Shown here: positions 25,064 through 34,070 of the stretch, one piece after another | Numbering within the stretch: position 1 is the first letter of the stretch | How the letters are laid out: the number at the start of each line of letters is the position of its first letter | NCBI RefSeq assembly: GCF_023101205.1 | Contig: NZ_CP078078.1 | Span: 2,613,411 to 2,677,410 of the forward strand | Direction of reading: 5' to 3' | Length of the DNA: 64,000 nt | From: Microbacterium aurugineum | GTDB lineage: Bacteria > Actinomycetota > Actinomycetes > Actinomycetales > Microbacteriaceae | The notes under the pieces: model-generated | What the model was told of the DNA's origin: nothing | Seen by the model: the letters and a program-made list of their open reading frames with translations, nothing else | Database searches by the model: none | Made by a program: the position numbers and the translations under genes

Positions 25064-25875
25064 GCATGCCCGGTGGGGCCGCCGACGGCCGCGCGCTGCG
25101 ACGGGTCGCGCTGCTCCTCGCCGTCGCCTTCGCTCTGGTGCTCGTGCTGACACTGGCCACCGGCAGCCCGGCACACGCGGCCGTGACCCCCGACGATCCC
25201 GGCGACGGCGTCACGATCGACATCAACGGTGTCGACGGCTCCCCCTCGGGCTCGATCCTGACGCTGCTCGGCATCACCCTGCTCTCGGTGGCGCCCGCGC
25301 TGCTGTTGATGATGTCGTCGTTCACGAAGATCTTCGTCGTGCTCGCGATGACACGCAACGCCCTGTCCCTGCCCACGATCCCCCCGAACCAGGTGCTGGC
25401 AGGACTGTCGCTGTTCCTGTCGCTGTTCATCATGTGGCCGGTGCTGACCGAGATCAACACCGTCGCGGTGCAGCCGTACATCGACGGCACGTACACGTTC
25501 GCCCAGGCCATCGACGTCGGCCAACTGCCGCTGCAGGAGTGGATGCTGCGGTTCACGCGCGAGGAGGACCTCGCGCTCATGACGCGGATGGCGGGTCAGC
25601 CCAACCCGGAGGACCCGACGAGCGTGCCGATGTACACGCTCATCCCGGCGTTCATGATCTCCGAACTGCGCGCCGCGTTCATCATCGGCTTCGTCATCTT
25701 CGTGCCGTTCCTGGTGATCGACCTCGTGGTCGCCGCGGCTCTCATGTCGATGGGCATGATGATGCTGCCGCCCGTCATGATCTCGCTGCCGTTCAAGATC
25801 CTGCTGTTCATCCTGGTCGACGGATGGGGGCTCATCATCCGTGCCCTCCTGGAGAGCTATGGAGGTGTCGGATGA
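25060..25875 (+). CDS. fliP: Flagellar type III export pore protein FliP
   Basis: A 271-aa membrane protein of the export gate. A cleavable-type N-terminal signal (about 14-40, ending PAHAA) precedes the conserved core: MMSSFTKIFVVLAMTRNALS, PPNQVLAGLSLFLSLFIM, and the C-terminal FMISELRAAFIIGFVIFVPF and MGMMMLPPVMISLPFKILLF stretches. The start codon overlaps fliO. It is co-translated with fliQ by a four-base overlap. Confidence 0.97.
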   Translation: MSMPGGAADGRALRRVALLLAVAFALVLVLTLATGSPAHAAVTPDDPGDGVTIDINGVDGSPSGSILTLLGITLLSVAPALLLMMSSFTKIFVVLAMTRNALSLPTIPPNQVLAGLSLFLSLFIMWPVLTEINTVAVQPYIDGTYTFAQAIDVGQLPLQEWMLRFTREEDLALMTRMAGQPNPEDPTSVPMYTLIPAFMISELRAAFIIGFVIFVPFLVIDLVVAAALMSMGMMMLPPVMISLPFKILLFILVDGWGLIIRALLESYGGVG

Positions 25876-26144
25876 GTCCCGAAGCCGTGATCGACATCGG
25901 CACCCAGGGGCTGATCATCGCCGCGAAGCTCGCCGCTCCGGTCCTGGTCACCGCCCTCGTGGTGGGTTTCGCGATCTCGCTGCTGCAGTCCATCACCCAG
26001 GTGCAGGAGGTGACGCTGTCGTTCGTGCCGAAGATCGTGGCGGTCGGGATCGCCCTGCTGATCGCCGGGAACTGGATGATCGCGGAGATGATCGCGTTCA
26101 CCACCGAGATGTTCGCCCGCATCCCCTCGCTCCTGAGCGGATGA
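25872..26144 (+). CDS. fliQ: Flagellar export pore protein FliQ
   Basis: A 90-aa protein with two membrane helices, fitting FliQ exactly in size and position. The core LLQSITQVQEVTLSFVPKIV between the helices is the family signature. It lies between fliP (four-base overlap) and fliR (four-base gap). Confidence 0.95.
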   Translation: MSPEAVIDIGTQGLIIAAKLAAPVLVTALVVGFAISLLQSITQVQEVTLSFVPKIVAVGIALLIAGNWMIAEMIAFTTEMFARIPSLLSG

Positions 26145-26148
26145 CGCG

Positions 26149-26910
26149 GTGTTCATCCCCATCGACTTCGCGTGGCTGGAGGCGACGATGCTCGCCGCAG
26201 TCCGCATCACCGCGTTCATCATGATCGCCCCGCCCTTCTCGTACGGCGCGATCCCGGTGCGGGTGAAGGCGATGCTCGCGATCGGTCTCTCGCTCGCCGT
26301 CGGCACGGCCGTCTCCCCCGGATACGAGAACCTCGACACCGGACCCTTCCTGGGCGCCCTGGTGCTGCAGCTGGTCACCGGTGCGCTTCTGGGCTTCCTG
26401 GTGCTGCTGTGCTTCTCGGCACTCCAGGCCGCCGGCAGCCTGATCGACGTGTTCGGCGGGTTCCAGCTCGCTCAGGCGTTCGACCCGCACTCCCTCGTGA
26501 ACGGCGCGCAGTTCACGCGCCTCTTCCACCTGACCGCGCTCACGCTGCTGTTCGCATCGGGGGGCTATCAGTTGATCCTCGCGGGACTCGCGCGCAGTTT
26601 CGACGCCGTTCCGCTCGACGGCGTGTTCGAGGTGTCCGGTCCCGCGGAGCTGCTGGTCGACGGCGTCTCGCAGATGGTGCTGGCCGCCGTGCAGATCGCC
26701 GGGCCGCTCGTCCTCGTGCTCTTCCTGGCCGACGTCGGGCTCGGCCTCATCACGCGTGTGGCCCCGGCCCTCAACGCCTTCGCGATGGGCTTCCCGGTGA
26801 AGATCCTGCTGACCCTCCTGCTGGCCGGAGCGGTCTACGCGGTCCTCCCCGGCATTGTGGACGCCCTCGCCGTGCAGGCCCTCAAGATGATGCAGGGGGT
26901 GCAGGAATGA
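26149..26910 (+). CDS. fliR: Flagellar export pore protein FliR
   Basis: A 253-aa membrane protein with about six hydrophobic segments completing the FliPQR pore. Family-typical stretches include RITAFIMIAPPFSYGAIPVR, the Gly-rich GALLGFLVLLCFSALQAAGS, and FALNAFAMGFPVKILLTLLL-like sequence near the C-terminus (PALNAFAMGFPVKILL). It starts at GTG 26149 and overlaps flhB by four bases. Confidence 0.95.
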   Translation: MFIPIDFAWLEATMLAAVRITAFIMIAPPFSYGAIPVRVKAMLAIGLSLAVGTAVSPGYENLDTGPFLGALVLQLVTGALLGFLVLLCFSALQAAGSLIDVFGGFQLAQAFDPHSLVNGAQFTRLFHLTALTLLFASGGYQLILAGLARSFDAVPLDGVFEVSGPAELLVDGVSQMVLAAVQIAGPLVLVLFLADVGLGLITRVAPALNAFAMGFPVKILLTLLLAGAVYAVLPGIVDALAVQALKMMQGVQE

Positions 26911-27998
26911 GCGGCACAGACAGCGGCGAGCGCAGTGAGAAGGCGACCGACAAGCACCTGCGCGAAGCCCGCAAGAAGGGGCGGCTGTCGCGTAGCCAGG
27001 ATCTCACCGCGTGGCTGGGCATCGGCGCCGCGGCCGTCACCATGCCCGCTGCCATCGCCCTCGGGGCATCGGCCGGCACCGAGCAGCTGCTCACGCTGAC
27101 CTCGCTGGTCGACGCTCCGACGCCGGAAGCGGCACTCACCGCCCTCGGTCGCGGCCTCGCCTCCGTGCTGCCCACGCTCGCCGTGATGCTGGCCGCGGTC
27201 GCGATCGTCACGCTGATCGGTGCGGTGATCCAGGGCGGGGTGCACCTGAAGCCGCTGACCGGACGCTTCGAGCAGTTCAACGTCGTCACCGGGATCCGCC
27301 GCGTCTTCGGCATGCAGGCCCTCTGGGAGGGCGCCAAGGCGCTCCTGAAGACCGCGGCCATCGGCATCGCGCTGTGGTTCGTGATCGCGAGCCTGATGCC
27401 CGTGCTGACCGCCAGCGGCGCACACTCGATCTCGCGGCTGCTCGGCACCGCGAGCGAGGGGACGGCCGCCCTCCTGCAGACCGCCATCGCCGTCGGACTG
27501 GTACTGGCCGCGATCGACATGTTCGTCGTGATGCGACGCAACCGCAAGCACACCCGCATGACCAAGCGTGAGGTGCGCGACGAGAACAAGAACTCCGAGG
27601 GCGACCCCCTGATCCGTCAGCAGCGGCGTTCCCGACAGCTGGCCATCAGCCGCAACCGCATGATCTCCGCGGTCGCGGGATCCGACGTGGTCCTCGTCAA
27701 TCCCACGCACATCGCCGTCGCGCTCCGATACGAGGTCGGACGCGCCGCACCCAAGGTCGTCGCGAAGGGCAGCGGCGTCGTCGCGGAGCGCATTCGCGAG
27801 GAAGCGACACGGACCGGTGTCCCGATGGTACGTGAGGTCTCGCTCGCTCGTGCCCTGCACGCCGCATGCGAACTGGGCCAGGAGATCCCCGAGGACCTGT
27901 ACAACGCCGTCGCCCGCGTACTCGTGTTCGTCGACGCCCTGCGGCGGCGCGGGGCCGCGCGCGGCATCCATTCCCTTCCCTATCGGAGGACCGTATGA
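26907..27998 (+). CDS. flhB: Flagellar export switch protein FlhB
   Basis: A 363-aa membrane protein. It has a basic N-terminus (EKATDKHLREARKKGRLSRS), four membrane helices and a cytoplasmic domain with the self-cleavage motif NPTH (in VLVNPTHIAVALRYE), where cleavage between Asn and Pro allows the switch of export specificity governed by FliK. Gene order fliP-Q-R-flhB-flhA is canonical. It overlaps flhA by four bases. Confidence 0.97.
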   Translation: MSGTDSGERSEKATDKHLREARKKGRLSRSQDLTAWLGIGAAAVTMPAAIALGASAGTEQLLTLTSLVDAPTPEAALTALGRGLASVLPTLAVMLAAVAIVTLIGAVIQGGVHLKPLTGRFEQFNVVTGIRRVFGMQALWEGAKALLKTAAIGIALWFVIASLMPVLTASGAHSISRLLGTASEGTAALLQTAIAVGLVLAAIDMFVVMRRNRKHTRMTKREVRDENKNSEGDPLIRQQRRSRQLAISRNRMISAVAGSDVVLVNPTHIAVALRYEVGRAAPKVVAKGSGVVAERIREEATRTGVPMVREVSLARALHAACELGQEIPEDLYNAVARVLVFVDALRRRGAARGIHSLPYRRTV

Positions 27999-30061
27999 GA
28001 CAGCTCTTCCTCAAGCTCATGGTGCCCGTCGGCGTCGTCGGCATCATCATGCTGCTCGTCGTCCCGGTGCCACCGTTCCTGCTCGACATCCTGATCATCC
28101 TGAACATCATGTTCGCGCTCGTGATCCTGCTCACGTCGATGTTCGTGAAGAAGCCCCTCGACTTCTCGGTGTTCCCCTCGCTGCTGCTCGTGGCGACGCT
28201 GTTCCGGCTGGGTCTCAACGTCGCCTCCACGCGTCTGGTGCTCGGGGAGGCCTACGCCGGACAGGTCATCGAGGCGTTCGGTGCGATCGCCGTCGGCGGC
28301 TCGCTCATCATCGGCGCCGTCGTCTTCCTGATCCTCGTCGTCATCCAGTTCGTGGTGGTGACCAAGGGCGCGGAGCGCGTCGCGGAGGTCGGGGCGAGGT
28401 TCACCCTCGACGCCATGCCCGGCAAGCAGATGGCGATCGACGCCGACCTCAATGCGGGACTCATCACCGACGCGGAAGCCCGGGAGCGTCGCGCCGAGGT
28501 CGCCGCCGAGGCCGACTTCTACGGCGCCATGGACGGTGCCTCCAAGTTCGTCAAGGGCGACGCGATCGCCGGACTCGTCATCATCATCATCAACGTGGTC
28601 GGCGGCATCGCGATCGGGATCGTCCAGCACGGCATGACGATCGACGGGGCCGTGAGCACGTACAGCCTCCTCACCATCGGCGACGGACTCGTCACGCAGA
28701 TCCCGGCGCTGCTGATGGCGGTGTCCACCGGCATGATCGTGACCCGTTCGACGGCGGAAGCCGAGATGGGCAGCGCCGCGTCCGCACAGCTCGGTCAGTC
28801 CCGCAATGCGCTCATCATCGCCGGTTGCGCCGCGATCATCATGTCGCTCATCCCGCACATGCCGATGCTGCCGTTCGTGGCGATCGGCGCTCTTCTGCTG
28901 CTGATCGCGCAGCGCATCAAGGCGACGCAGAAGCGTGACGAAGCCATCGCCGCGCAGACGACGACGCCGGCCCCCGCGGATCAGCCGGAGGAGCTGATCG
29001 AGAAGATGCGCGTGCACCCGCTCGAGATCCTGCTCTCCCCCGACATCGTCGATCTGGTCACCGGAGGACCCGATGACCTCCTCGCGCGCGTGAAGGCACT
29101 GCGACGGCGGATCGCCCTCGATCTGGGACTCATCGCGCCGCCGGTGCGCACCCGGGACAGCATCGAGCTGCCCCAGTCCACCTATGTCATCCGCATCGCC
29201 GGGGTCGAGACCGGGAGGGGCACCGCTCCGGCCGGCTCCGTCCTCGCGCTCGGGCAGGGCCTGGAGTCCCTCCCCGGCGCCGCGACGCTCGACCCGGTGT
29301 TCGGGCTCGAGGGCAAGTGGATCCCCCTCGAGATGCGCCACAGCGCCGAGTTCTCCGGAGCGACCGTGGTCGACAGGGCGAGCGTGATCATCACGCACCT
29401 CTCCAGCGTGATCCACGCCCACGCCGCGCGGCTGCTCAGCCGGGAAGACGTGCGCCAGCTCACGGACGCGCTCAAACAGGCCTCCCCCGCCGCGGTCGAG
29501 GAGCTCACCCCGGCATTGCTGTCGCTCGCCGAGGTGCAGCGCGTGCTCCAGGGACTCCTCGCCGAGCGGGTCCCGATCAACGACCTCAGCCGCATCTACG
29601 AAGCACTCGCGCTGCGGGCGAGGGTCGCCACCGATCCGGAGGGCCTGATCGAAGCCGCACGGGCTGCTCTCGGCCCGGCGATCGCGGCGCGGTTCGCGGA
29701 TGGCGGCGTCCTACGGGTGGTGATGATCAATCCGCTTCTCGAGCAGGCGATGCTCGAGAGCCTGCGTACGAGCGACGAGGGCACTCAGATCGTGTTCGAC
29801 CCGCAGCGGATGGAGGCCGTCGTGGAGTCGGTGAAGCAGGCGGTCACCTCGGTGCGCGAGGGGGGCGAACCGGTCCTGGTGTGTGCCCCGTCGCTGCGTC
29901 CGGCGGTGCGTCGGCTCGTGTCCGCACAGACCGACGGGCTGCCGGTGCTCTCGTACACCGAGGCGACCTCCGCCGCGCTCACGATCGAGACCGTCGGCGT
30001 CGTCCGAGATGCCCCCGCGCCCTCGCCCGCGGTCGGAGCCGTCTCGGCGGCAGTAGGCTGA
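27995..30061 (+). CDS. flhA: Flagellar export gate protein FlhA
   Basis: A 688-aa protein with an N-terminal membrane half (about 1-320, eight helices) and a cytoplasmic ring domain (about 345-688) that docks export substrates and chaperones. The family signature between helices is visible (RLGLNVASTRLVL, KGAERVAEVGARFTLDAMPG, KQMAIDADLNAGLIT). An Ala/Pro-rich linker separates the halves. It overlaps flhB, and a GGAGGA Shine-Dalgarno precedes the ATG. It is followed by csrA after four bases. Confidence 0.97.
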   Translation: MRQLFLKLMVPVGVVGIIMLLVVPVPPFLLDILIILNIMFALVILLTSMFVKKPLDFSVFPSLLLVATLFRLGLNVASTRLVLGEAYAGQVIEAFGAIAVGGSLIIGAVVFLILVVIQFVVVTKGAERVAEVGARFTLDAMPGKQMAIDADLNAGLITDAEARERRAEVAAEADFYGAMDGASKFVKGDAIAGLVIIIINVVGGIAIGIVQHGMTIDGAVSTYSLLTIGDGLVTQIPALLMAVSTGMIVTRSTAEAEMGSAASAQLGQSRNALIIAGCAAIIMSLIPHMPMLPFVAIGALLLLIAQRIKATQKRDEAIAAQTTTPAPADQPEELIEKMRVHPLEILLSPDIVDLVTGGPDDLLARVKALRRRIALDLGLIAPPVRTRDSIELPQSTYVIRIAGVETGRGTAPAGSVLALGQGLESLPGAATLDPVFGLEGKWIPLEMRHSAEFSGATVVDRASVIITHLSSVIHAHAARLLSREDVRQLTDALKQASPAAVEELTPALLSLAEVQRVLQGLLAERVPINDLSRIYEALALRARVATDPEGLIEAARAALGPAIAARFADGGVLRVVMINPLLEQAMLESLRTSDEGTQIVFDPQRMEAVVESVKQAVTSVREGGEPVLVCAPSLRPAVRRLVSAQTDGLPVLSYTEATSAALTIETVGVVRDAPAPSPAVGAVSAAVG

Positions 30062-30065
30062 ACGA

Positions 30066-30317
30066 ATGCTGGTTTTGACGAGGCGGATCGGTGAGAGCGT
30101 GCGCATCGACGGCGACATCGAGATCACGCTGCTCGAGATCAAGGGCGACAGCGTGCGCATCGGCGTGAAGGCCCCGCGCGAGACCCGCATCCAGCGCACC
30201 GAGATCATCGAGGCGGTCGTCGCCGAGAACGTGTCGGCCGCGGCCGAGACCGGCGCCGATGCGGAGGGCGCGATCGCCGCTGCCCTCGCCCGGGGCCGGG
30301 AGTCCCGAGACTCCTAG
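30066..30317 (+). CDS. csrA: Carbon storage regulator CsrA
   Basis: An 83-aa RNA-binding protein with the full CsrA core (MLVLTRRIGESVRIDGDIEI, KGDSVRIGVKAPRETRIQRT) and a longer Ala/Glu-rich tail. In flagellated Gram-positive bacteria CsrA represses flagellin translation and is sequestered by FliW; its place at the end of the export operon fits that role, though fliW is not in the window. The stop codon overlaps that of the convergent gene at 30314 (CTAG). Confidence 0.95.
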   Translation: MLVLTRRIGESVRIDGDIEITLLEIKGDSVRIGVKAPRETRIQRTEIIEAVVAENVSAAAETGADAEGAIAAALARGRESRDS

Positions 30318-31468
30318 TCGACGGGGGTCACGACCCGCGCCAGATCCGCGGCGTCCGCCCGCTTCCACTGGTCGCCTCCCGCGGCCCGCGCTCGGCTGGC
30401 CGCCTGCTCCGCCGTGGCGACGAGCAGGTCGAAGTCGAATCCGACGACCGAAGCCGTCGCCCAGCCGATGCTCGCCGACGACCGGATCCCGGTCATCGTC
30501 GTCTCCCTGTCGATCACCGAGATCCGGGTCAGGATCTCCCGCAGATGGTGGCGGACCGACTCGTCACCCCCGCGGATCACGACGATCGCCCGACCGTCCT
30601 CCACCCGGTCGGCGTCGGCCGATGCGGGCAGGGCCTCCTGGATGTCCTGGTGGAACCGATCGACGATGGCCGCGAACGCCGAACCCGTCGATGCCTCTCG
30701 GAGATCGGCGGGGTCGTCGAGTCGGATGTCGAGCACCGACCACGGGAGGTCGTTCTGCGCTTCGGCCTTGCGGAGCCGACGACGCGCACGCTCCACGAAA
30801 TCCCCGACATCGCTCTTCTTCGACTCCACCCGCACCATCAGGACGAGGGTGAACGCGGCACAGGTGCTCACCACCACGGTTCCGACGGCGTTCATGCCGC
30901 GCAGCGCGCTCAGTTGCGCTCCGACCGCCGCCCCGCCCGACAGCAGGGCGGACACGGCGCTCACGACCGCGACCACGACCAGTCCACAGGAGGCGAGCAC
31001 CAGCGGGAGCACGATGTCCCTCGCGGCCGGGCGATCACGGAGCAACTCGTAGGCCACGAGACCGCCGAAGACGGCGCTGCCCAGGAAGACGAGGTGGAAC
31101 GACGGCAGATACCACGGGTTGTCCGCCGTCGTCACCAGCAGCGTCGGCGCGATGACGAGGAAGGCAATCACCGGCCACCAGCGGTCGCGGCGGCCGAAGT
31201 GCATCCGCAGACCGATCCACACCAACGGCTCGAAGCACAGCAGCAGGGCCGAGGCGGCGGCGAGCAGAGCCCTGGTCTCGGTCATCTGCTGCCCCGCGAG
31301 CCAGAGGTAGGCGCCGAGCATCCCCAGACCGAAGGCCGCCCCCCACGTGACGGTCGCCCTGCTCGGGCGCGCGAGGGTGCCCAGACCGATCACCAGCGCG
31401 GTGAGCACCGTGACGACCGCGACCATGCTGGTCGTGATGTCGACGTTGACGGGAACGAGCGGGGTCAT
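30314..31468 (-). CDS. Membrane protein with degenerate GGDEF-like C-terminal domain
   Basis: 384 aa. Residues 1-215 hold about seven membrane helices; residues about 230-384 resemble a diguanylate-cyclase fold: helices, a strand before RGGDES, then SASIGWA and a final helix FDLLVATAEQAASRARAAGG, the places of the SxGxA and AD-AlYxAK motifs. The GG(D/E)EF loop itself is not aligned convincingly, so catalytic activity is unlikely; it may be a sensor. It overlaps the upstream kinase gene by four bases and so is co-expressed with it. The stop overlaps csrA. Confidence 0.6.
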   Translation of the reverse strand: MTPLVPVNVDITTSMVAVVTVLTALVIGLGTLARPSRATVTWGAAFGLGMLGAYLWLAGQQMTETRALLAAASALLLCFEPLVWIGLRMHFGRRDRWWPVIAFLVIAPTLLVTTADNPWYLPSFHLVFLGSAVFGGLVAYELLRDRPAARDIVLPLVLASCGLVVVAVVSAVSALLSGGAAVGAQLSALRGMNAVGTVVVSTCAAFTLVLMVRVESKKSDVGDFVERARRRLRKAEAQNDLPWSVLDIRLDDPADLREASTGSAFAAIVDRFHQDIQEALPASADADRVEDGRAIVVIRGGDESVRHHLREILTRISVIDRETTMTGIRSSASIGWATASVVGFDFDLLVATAEQAASRARAAGGDQWKRADAADLARVVTPVD

Positions 31469-33063
31469 ACCTGAGCCTCCATCACTCGACGCTGCGGGAA
31501 GCGCAGAGTCACGCGGGTGCCGACACCGACCTCACTGGCGATGTCGATACTGCCTTCATGCGCGGCGACGATCTCCCGCACGATGCCCATCCCGAGGCCG
31601 GTGCCGCCGATGCCGGCGCGCACGGCGCTGTCGGTGCGGAAGTAGGGCTCGAACACGCGAGCGACGTCGTCTGCCGCCATGCCGAATCCGTCGTCGATGA
31701 TCGTGACCACCGCCTGGTCGCCCGCCATCGTGTCGAGGTCGATACCGATGTGTCCGCCCGCGGGGGTGTACTTCGCGGCGTTGCTGAGCAGGTTGTCGAC
31801 GACCTGCCGCAGCCGGAAGGCGTCGCCCGAGATGACCAGGCTCTCGGCGCCTTCGACCCGCAGCGTCTGCCTGTTGCTCGAGATGACGGGAGCGTACGAT
31901 GCCGCCGCCGATTCGACGACCTCACGCAGATCCACGGATTCGAAAGGATCCTGGGCGGTGTGACTCGTCTGCCGGAGGATGCTCGTGACCAGGTCGTGCA
32001 TGCGCTCACCCGCGTTCGCGATGATCTCGAGCTGTGCAGGCACCCGCCCCGGCAGGTCTTCGCGCTCACGGAGCAGGTCCACGTGGCCGACGATCGCGGT
32101 GAGGGGGTTGCGCAACTCGTGCGAGATCATGGCGTTGAAGGCCCGGCGTTCCTCGTCGACCTCGAGCCGCGCGGTCACGTCGTCGATCACGACCAGCGTG
32201 ATCGCCTCGCCCTCGCCGGCGCTGGCCATCGGCTGCGTGCTCACCTCGAGGGCCCGCCATTGTCCCGCGCCATCGAACAGCCATACGCGCTCGGCATCGA
32301 GTTTCTCTCCGCCGGCGGCGCGGGCGAGGCAGGTGCGGGAGGGGGGCAGCGCGACGCCCCGTCGGGCGTCATACTCGACGGCGGCCGTGGAGAGCTCCGC
32401 GCCGAAGCGGTCGCGGCCGTAGAGCGCACGGTACGCGTCGTTCATCTGCAGGATGCGCCCTCCCGCCGTGACGACGACGAGGGCGACGCTCAGAGCGTCG
32501 ACGATCTGGATCACCCGCCGCTGATTCGCCTCCGCTCGCACCGCGGCACGATTGACCTGCTCGGAACGACGTTGCAGAAGCCGCCGCGCCGCCCGAGAGC
32601 GCTGCGCACCGATCCGCACCGTCACGCCGAGGAACCCCAGGGTGATGACGAGCGTGAGGAGTCGCAGCAGGATGTCCGCCGGCGAGCCGCTCTGCTCGGC
32701 GAAGAGCACGAGGGTGGCGCTGATGAAGACGATGCCGCCGAACACCCACGGCAGGGTGAAGTACGTGGCCAGCCAGACGATGGGGAAGACCCACAGGAAC
32801 CCCAGGCGGAGGCCCGGCGCATTGGTGGTGAAGCCGATCGCGAGCGCATCCAGGAGTGGCACGACGGCGGCGGCGGAGCGCGGCAGACGGTGCCACGGCA
32901 CGGCCAGCGTGAGCACGCTGGTGACGAGGACGAGCACGGCCCCCGCGACGACCAAGGTGTTGGCGAAAGTCTCTGGTTTGAAGGCCGTGACCATCACGAC
33001 GATCGCGACCACACTGCCGGTGAAGACCAGTTGCCAGCGCCAGATCGACACGGTGCGGATCAT
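31465..33063 (-). CDS. Membrane sensor histidine kinase with PAS domain
   Basis: A 532-aa kinase. About five or six membrane helices span residues 10-155, followed by a coiled-coil linker, a PAS domain (about 185-300) and a HisKA/HATPase core. The phospho-accepting His is in FNAMISHELRNPLTAIVGHV (His315). ATP-binding boxes are LLSNAAKYT, IIDDGFGM and GGTGLGMGIV. It probably pairs with the response regulator at 33270-34070 in the same orientation 206 bases upstream, but they are separated by a hairpin, so pairing is inferred. Confidence 0.9.
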   Translation of the reverse strand: MIRTVSIWRWQLVFTGSVVAIVVMVTAFKPETFANTLVVAGAVLVLVTSVLTLAVPWHRLPRSAAAVVPLLDALAIGFTTNAPGLRLGFLWVFPIVWLATYFTLPWVFGGIVFISATLVLFAEQSGSPADILLRLLTLVITLGFLGVTVRIGAQRSRAARRLLQRRSEQVNRAAVRAEANQRRVIQIVDALSVALVVVTAGGRILQMNDAYRALYGRDRFGAELSTAAVEYDARRGVALPPSRTCLARAAGGEKLDAERVWLFDGAGQWRALEVSTQPMASAGEGEAITLVVIDDVTARLEVDEERRAFNAMISHELRNPLTAIVGHVDLLREREDLPGRVPAQLEIIANAGERMHDLVTSILRQTSHTAQDPFESVDLREVVESAAASYAPVISSNRQTLRVEGAESLVISGDAFRLRQVVDNLLSNAAKYTPAGGHIGIDLDTMAGDQAVVTIIDDGFGMAADDVARVFEPYFRTDSAVRAGIGGTGLGMGIVREIVAAHEGSIDIASEVGVGTRVTLRFPQRRVMEAQV

Positions 33064-33180
33064 CGACGCTCGCCTTTCCGCTCGAAGCTCAGGTTTCCCG
33101 CAAGATTACTCAAAGATCCGTCGAGCCCGCTCTTCAGGCGGCCGTGCACCCCTAGCATTCTGAGTGGGGCCGATACTGCG

Positions 33181-33233
33181 ACTGGGGAACAACGCAGACG
33201 CCGGGGCCACGCGAGTGGGGATTCGCAGGCGCC
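33181..33233. repeat. Short GC-rich tandem repeat
   Basis: About two copies of a 30-base unit with the common core GCAG(A/G)CGCCGGGGCC preceded by TGGGGA, in the gap between kinase and response-regulator genes. The second copy runs into the hairpin at 33234-33261. No coding potential is seen. Confidence 0.5.
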
Positions 33234-33261
33234 GGGGCCGCGGCTGGGGAGCCGCGGCCCC
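33234..33261 (-). terminator. Hairpin downstream of the response-regulator operon
   Basis: A perfect 11-bp stem (GGGGCCGCGGC / GCCGCGGCCCC) with loop TGGGGA, just after the response-regulator stop on the minus strand. No U-tract follows, as is usual in actinobacteria. Confidence 0.6.
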
Positions 33262-33269
33262 GCCCCGGT

Positions 33270-34070
33270 TCAGCCTCCCGTGTCATCAGCGGGAGTCAGG
33301 CGGTAACCGACTCCGCGCACGGTCTCGATGTAGCGCGGGTTCGCCGAGCTGTCACCCAGCTTCCGCCGCAGATTCGCGATGTGGGTCTCGATCGCCCGCT
33401 TGTCCGGTTCGCTCACGTAATCGTTCGACCCCGGTGGCGCTCCCCGCAGTCCGCGCGCGAGCTCCGCTTTGCTGGACACCCGGATGTTCGCCTCGAGGAT
33501 CGCCGCGAGCAGGTCGAACTCCGTGGGAGTGAGATCTATGCGCTTCTGGCCGACGAGCACCAGCCGTGTGTCCAGATCGAGGCTGAGGTCGCGATGCACC
33601 CGGCCCCGCCACGTCAGCACCGTCGCACCGTCGGTGGACGGCTCGTTTGCAGTCGCTGGGCGTGACTCGGTGGTCGGCGGCGCGGCCGCGGGGTGCGGGC
33701 GCCTCAGCAGGGCCTGGATGCGCGCACGCAGCTCACGGGGCCGGAACGGCTTCACGAGGTACTCGTCCGCTCCGGAGGTCAGACCGAGGACCACATCGGA
33801 CTCGTCCGACAGGGCCGAGAGCATGATGATGAAGGTGTCGCTGACCTGCCGGATCCGTCGCGCGACCTCGAAGCCGTCGATCCCCGGCAGGTTGATGTCG
33901 AGGGTGGTGATCACCGGGCGATGCTGCTCGACGGCCGCGATCCCGTCCGGGCCGGAACCTGCGAGGAAGGTCTCGAAGCCGGCGGCCAGGAACACCTCGT
34001 CCAGGAGCGAGCGGACGCCCGGGTCGTCATCGATGATCACGGCGACGAGGGGGGACGTCGCCGCACTCAT
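33270..34070 (-). CDS. OmpR-type response regulator
   Basis: A 266-aa two-domain regulator. The receiver (about 8-125) has the acidic pocket IIDDDPG, phospho-acceptor Asp58 in TLDINLPGIDGF, and the conserved Lys in YLVKPFRP. A Pro/Ala/Thr-rich linker leads to a winged-helix DNA-binding domain (about 165-266; LTPTEFDLLAAIL, THIANLRRKLGD, IETVRGVGYRL). The ATG at 34070 overlaps the tsaE stop (ATGA), with GAGGAGA upstream. It is thus in one transcription unit with acpS-alr-tsaE, an unusual setting that hints at a link to cell-wall physiology. Confidence 0.92.
   Translation of the reverse strand: MSAATSPLVAVIIDDDPGVRSLLDEVFLAAGFETFLAGSGPDGIAAVEQHRPVITTLDINLPGIDGFEVARRIRQVSDTFIIMLSALSDESDVVLGLTSGADEYLVKPFRPRELRARIQALLRRPHPAAAPPTTESRPATANEPSTDGATVLTWRGRVHRDLSLDLDTRLVLVGQKRIDLTPTEFDLLAAILEANIRVSSKAELARGLRGAPPGSNDYVSEPDKRAIETHIANLRRKLGDSSANPRYIETVRGVGYRLTPADDTGG

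Noticed and set aside
30570..30590. Apparent GGDE motif (RGGDES) in the membrane protein at 30314-31468
   Set aside because: It falls one strand late compared with the real GGDEF loop, so it is not taken as evidence of diguanylate cyclase activity.
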